Source of the DNA: Gordionus sp. m RMFG-2023
Lineage: Eukaryota; Nematomorpha; Gordioida; Chordodea; Parachordodidae
Direction of reading: 5' to 3'
DNA: 64,000 nt
Assembly: GCF_954871325.1 (NCBI RefSeq)
Contig: NC_088779.1
Location: 30,459,752 to 30,523,751 of the forward strand
The notes under the pieces are model-generated. The model was not told where the DNA came from and made no database searches. It saw nothing but the letters and a program-made list of their open reading frames with translations. Below are positions 59,901-64,000 of this stretch, one piece after another (the first letter of the stretch is position 1; each line of letters begins with the position of its first letter). The position numbers and the translations under genes are program-made.

Positions 59901-62900
59901 AACACATTTACGCGATCAAATAGAAATATTGTTTCGTTCTAAGGACATCGAATTTATAACATACAAACAATGGCTATCCGTAGATAGAACCACCCTTGAA
60001 ACAATAACCAAACCAGTAGGTGAATTTATTAATGCCTTTTTAAAATAAATGGAATCTTTATCATTTTTTTATTTCAACGCAACAATCGTTGTATCAAAAC
60101 AATCTAAATTGAACTTAGACGAAGACCAATATTTAATTTTGTGATTTTTAAGAAAACTATAGCTTTATACTTTAGGATGAAGTACAAAATTATCATTGGA
60201 ATAGGGCTCAATCCACTGTTCACCCTTTTGTTATATATTATAAAGATAATTTTGCCAATATTTGTTGCCTAAATTATGTAATGATATCCGAATCTTTGCA
60301 ACACAATACAATAGCAGTACATAATTTTAAAAAAACATTGCTAAATTTTTTAATTAATAAAATTTTTTATTTTTCGGTGGATCCGCTGCACAGTACAAAA
60401 ACGTAAAAATTTTATTAATATTTGCCATCATGAGATGGATTTCGGGGTACAGGCGAAATGGCATTTTTCTGCTACAGCACACGGGAAAAGTGTTTGTGAT
60501 GGGATTGGTGGCACTGTTAAAAGATTAGCCGCTAGAGCTAGTTTACAAGGCCTTACTCAAAGTACACATCATATGAATTGTACGAGTTAGCTAAAGAAAA
60601 TATTAATGTCATATATTTTGAATAGATGACCAAAATAAATTATGATTACGAAGATCTATTACTCAGGGAAAGATTTTCAAAAACTAGATCTATACCTGGA
60701 ACACACAAAATACACCTTGATTCCAACAGATCTACATAATTTAAAAGTAAAATATATTCCAATTTAATAGAAAGTACTTTGGAATAGTTATCTTATAATG
60801 ATGCAAGTATAATTATTGAAGAAATATCATGATACCTAACTTATTTTTATGATTCTAATTGGTGGTTAGCTTTGTTTTAGTGAAAAATCAAAAGCAGGAA
60901 GAAATATATATAAAGTTTCTACACCCATCCGGACCTTCAAATTCCTTTACATTTCCAAGATAGACGACACTCTTTGCTTGCCCAAATGTCATATCTTAAC
61001 ATTAGTTTCACTGTTAAATGCTACTGGCCGTAGTTATACTATACATTGTCGTCACAAGAAAGTAAATGCGCTACCGAAAAATTAGAATCTTTTAAAAGTA
61101 AGTTTAAATTTAAATTATAGTAATTTTTTTAATATTTAGGGCGCCATATATGAAATGCACAAGATTCTGATTCATATATTCAAGAACTCGAAACTTAATT
61201 AAACATATTTTATTAATATTTATTAAATATATGTTATATGGGCAAAAATTTTTATAATAAATTATAAATAAAGTAATAAATTGAATTTCTGTTATCGTTA
61301 GACAATTTCTATAATTGAATGAAAGCCCCATTTATTGTTATTTTCACTTACAAGATGAATAATCCTTTAAATTATATCAAATAGTCCAAGAAAAACCATT
61401 AAAAACTGATTAATATATAATTTTATACAAAGACGCCCCCTTTCGGGAATATATTTATACACTTTTCTAAACATTTTTATCGATTTTGAGAATGAAGATG
61501 GCCGCGTCCCAGACCAATTTTTTTTTATAAATATAAAGGAAGAGTTTAATAATGTCTACTAAATTTTTTAAAAAAATTGAAGGTCGTATTATTTCCAAAA
61601 AATCGTTTTTAGTCCTTATATATTAAATAAAATGACCGGAAATTGGGAAAAAAAATAAAAAAATTTTTTTATCTAAAAGTAGAATCTTTGTATGTAATTT
61701 TGATATTAAATTTGTTATTTACAATTATGTAGTTTTTAAGATATGCTTAATTGAATGAAGGCAGATAATGGTAAAAATACGTCATTTTTGACACTTTGAA
61801 CCCTAATATCTTCAAAAATATAAATGTTAGGAGGCTAAAATTTTGGCTATTTCTTAGTTACATCGACCTTTCTTTGCTTACCAAATTTTAAAAAAATCGA
61901 AGGGGGTCGGCCGAAAATCTCATTTTTTTTGCTCATTTGATGTGGAATGACCCCACTTTGGCTTGTACAAAGTGAAAGCTATAAATGTGTAAAAAAATGT
62001 GTGATATTATGAAATATCATAATAATAATTTAACAAAGCTTGAAGTTATTGTGGCTGATAAAGATATGGCAGATAGAAGTGCCTTCTATGAAAGTTTCCC
62101 AGCAGTAAATATTCACATATGTATTTTTCATGCTTTGAGGATATTTAAAAGAGAGATTACAGCTGAAAAGAGAAAAATTACTACATCTGAAGTTAAAACA
62201 GTGCTGGAAATACTAGGAAAAATGGTATACAGTAAGACTGAAGATGTATACAATTATCTTTACGAGAAACTTATAGATTTAAAATTGCCCTTAGTTTCTT
62301 TGTATTTTAATACACATTGGCACTTTATTAGAAAAGAATGGGTGATATATTGGAGAAATGAGTCACCACATCTGCTCAATTTTACTAACAATCGTTTAGA
62401 ATCTCTTAATCAAAAAATTAAAAGAGTTGTAAATAAATATTCTCCTTTAAATGATCTTTTTTCAGATTTATCAACAGTAGTTAGTTCTCAAGCCTTTGAA
62501 AGGCATCACAGAAATATAATGTGTATTGAGAGGCTACCATGTGTCACCTACGCATGTTATACTCCAGAAAATTTGTATTCAATTCTTTTAACACCATATG
62601 CCTTTAAAATTATTTTAAATGAAATCTCATTTCATAATCAAATACATCTATTAAATATTGATACTATTTTAAACCATGCGTTGGTCTGTGAAAAGGGTGT
62701 AGAATTTAAAATTACACTAAAATCATGTGCATGTGGCTTTTTGACTTGCATAAAGCTGCCTTGTCGCCACATATTAGCACTTCATGCTGCCTTAAAATTG
62801 GATATTTATCTTAATCATCTCTGTGGAGAGAGGTGGACTAAAAAATATACACAGGATAGCTCAATATTGTCACCTGAAGATTCTTCTCTGTCTCAGTCAT

Positions 62901-63730
62901 ATTTAAACATTTCCCAACATCATGATTTTCCATGCACAAAAAATTTGTCAACCAATGAAAAATTTAAACAAGTTCAAAGAATATTGATGCCCTTTTCAAG
63001 TTTAACATCTCAGCTTCCTCAAGAAATTTTTGATGTATTTATCGAAAAACTAAAAAAACTTGATAGTATAGTTCAAGCTGGAAAATATTTTGATATCATT
63101 GAAGTGAATCAAAGTATATTTCCCAATCCCATAGTTATTCCAAAGATAAACATTATACAAGGTTAGATTATATTTTATATAAATAAATTTTTAAATATGG
63201 AATATAGATACAAATGTAATAATCCCTATCATAAAATCAATATCAATTATTCCTAAGACTGAGAAAATTGTAGATATTGATGAAACTCTCCAAAAATTAA
63301 AAAGTATCAAACTACCACTCAAAATGAAAAAAAAAGGTAGATCCAGAAAATCTGATTTATCAGTAATAGGAATTTCAAATAAAAAGGGGAAATTATCATC
63401 ATCAAGTAACATAATTAAATTTTATATAATAAATTCAAATTATAGATAAGATATTACCAATTAAAATGGGCATCCACTCACAACCAAATTTAACACTTGT
63501 CGAAAACCCAAAATTGAGCTCTATTTTATCATCAAGTTACAAAATTAAATTTTATATATAATAAATTAATAATTCTAGACAGCAAAATAATATTACCTAT
63601 CAAAATGGGCCTATACTCACAACCAAATAAGACTTTTGTTAAAAATGCAATGACAAAAGATACTAACAATATACCCCAAACCTTAAAATTTACTCTTAGT
63701 TTGTTGTAATATACAAAATTATTTTATTTA
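56958..63730 (+). mobile_element. MULE copy 4 (SWIM zinc-finger type), split by another element
   Basis: The 5' end repeats agctagcacccgtgatattt and the two 70-bp blocks, then the transposase from 57294: MIHLGAIFSSYDSLS, an N-terminal zinc-binding region (YSCKYGG ... CSFKFTVCLKY ... HTNHD), LKDIHNLQTNINKSKCNDLA and VMFVDATYKLNNYGMPLF with the first catalytic Asp. The frame is then interrupted by the element at 58101-61953. It resumes at 61958 and runs to 63166: VIVADKDMADRSAFYESFPA (Asp), ICIFHALRIFKREI, NFTNNRLESLNQKIK (Glu) and the SWIM finger CACGFLTCIKLPCRHILALH. A DDE triad plus SWIM finger is the MULE layout, also seen in domesticated ZSWIM proteins. A break near 57670 separates the N-terminal pieces. 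Tail sequence with small open stretches (KIRK..., KKKGRSRKSD) reaches about 63720. Confidence 0.87.
58101..61953 (+). mobile_element. Long-TIR DNA transposon, possibly Sola-like, inserted in MULE copy 4
   Basis: Ends GGGTCATTCCA on both sides, flanked by a 4-bp duplication CACT (58097-58100 and 61954-61957). The terminal inverted repeats reach about 800 bp (58101-58920 and 61130-61953), near-identical except for the outer 60 bases. The middle holds a decayed plus-strand gene: TRQERLRFDFDQRRKKEYH (59540-59610), CDNCPGSTHLRDQIEILFRS and ITYKQWLSVDRTTLETITKP (59880-60010), EVQNYHWNRAQSTVHPFVIY (60180-60240), and KWHFSATAHGKSVCDGIGGT then VKRLAARASLQ (60450-60550). The last motif recurs in unnamed proteins of cnidarian and arthropod genomes. 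A 4-bp target site and GGG ends would fit Sola; this is inference, as I cannot run a profile. Several breaks. Confidence 0.75.
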
Positions 63731-64000
63731 TTTAGTAAATAAAGCACATTCTAATACCAATCAAAAGGGTTGTATTCCATTTTTAGAAAATTACCTACCT
63801 AGACCAAATGTGATATGTATGATTATGAGATTTTATATTCTATTATAAAATTAAATTTTAGTGGATCAAATTGCACATAAATATAGACCTCTCAAAACTT
63901 CATTCAGTACTTTTAAATTTATAATGTGACAATAATGATTTTAACTTTTTTAGAAAAAATTCAATCTACACAAGATCCAATATTCATTTTTCAGCCAACA
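63731..64000. other. Window end, probably continuing MULE or spacer
   Basis: AT-rich, with no frame worth naming. It follows the 3' tail of MULE copy 4 and may still belong to it, since I cannot place the right terminus of that element. Confidence 0.35.

Overview
The window is AT-rich animal nuclear DNA. Host genes are split by many small GT-AG introns, and every recognisable gene is a metazoan one: a basigin-type immunoglobulin protein, the proteasome-bound deubiquitinase USP14, a T1/BTB (KCTD-like) protein and an animal laccase-like multicopper oxidase. Between and inside them lies a dense load of class II transposons (hAT, piggyBac, MULE and a Sola-like element) and their short non-autonomous relatives. 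I would place the source among the invertebrates, with arthropod-like features in the oxidase and the transposons, but the sequence does not fix the phylum. I recognised no bacterial operon, CRISPR array, rRNA gene, working tRNA gene, retrovirus or LTR element.

Layout. 1-5.0 kb: no host gene; a candidate terminal-inverted-repeat element (1262-2626) and several MITEs. 5031-7126 (+): a complete four-exon gene for a 180-residue, single-Ig basigin-family membrane protein. 9386-25662 (-): USP14, reconstructed here as at least 13 exons; the splice phases agree except at one junction. Its 8.15 kb fourth intron holds two head-to-head piggyBac copies, one of them split by a 3.6 kb hAT with a perfect 8-bp target duplication. 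25.7-37.1 kb: no host gene; MITEs, a foldback element with GC-rich ends, a tRNA-derived SINE candidate and a decayed hAT. 37156-38658 (+): an open reading frame for a 500-residue T1/BTB protein. 40.15-41.41 kb: the 3' end of a LINE. 45.1 kb: a (GAAA)n tract. 46.2-46.8 kb: a hAT relic. 47790-52361 (+): seven exons of a multicopper oxidase with all four copper motifs; its first exon was not found. 53.8-64 kb: at least four MULE pieces in both orientations, one split by a 3.85 kb element with about 0.8 kb terminal inverted repeats and a 4-bp target duplication.

The host genes do not form a pathway together; they are ordinary neighbours on a chromosome. What unites the window is repeat structure. 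Four separate loci (11.0-11.9, 17.4-23.8, 29.4-30.6 and 54.9-63.7 kb) have repeat sequence arranged as large inverted repeats, and at least three short MITE families recur through intergenic and intronic DNA. All gene models come from reading exon boundaries by eye and comparing with remembered family sequences; no alignment was run.
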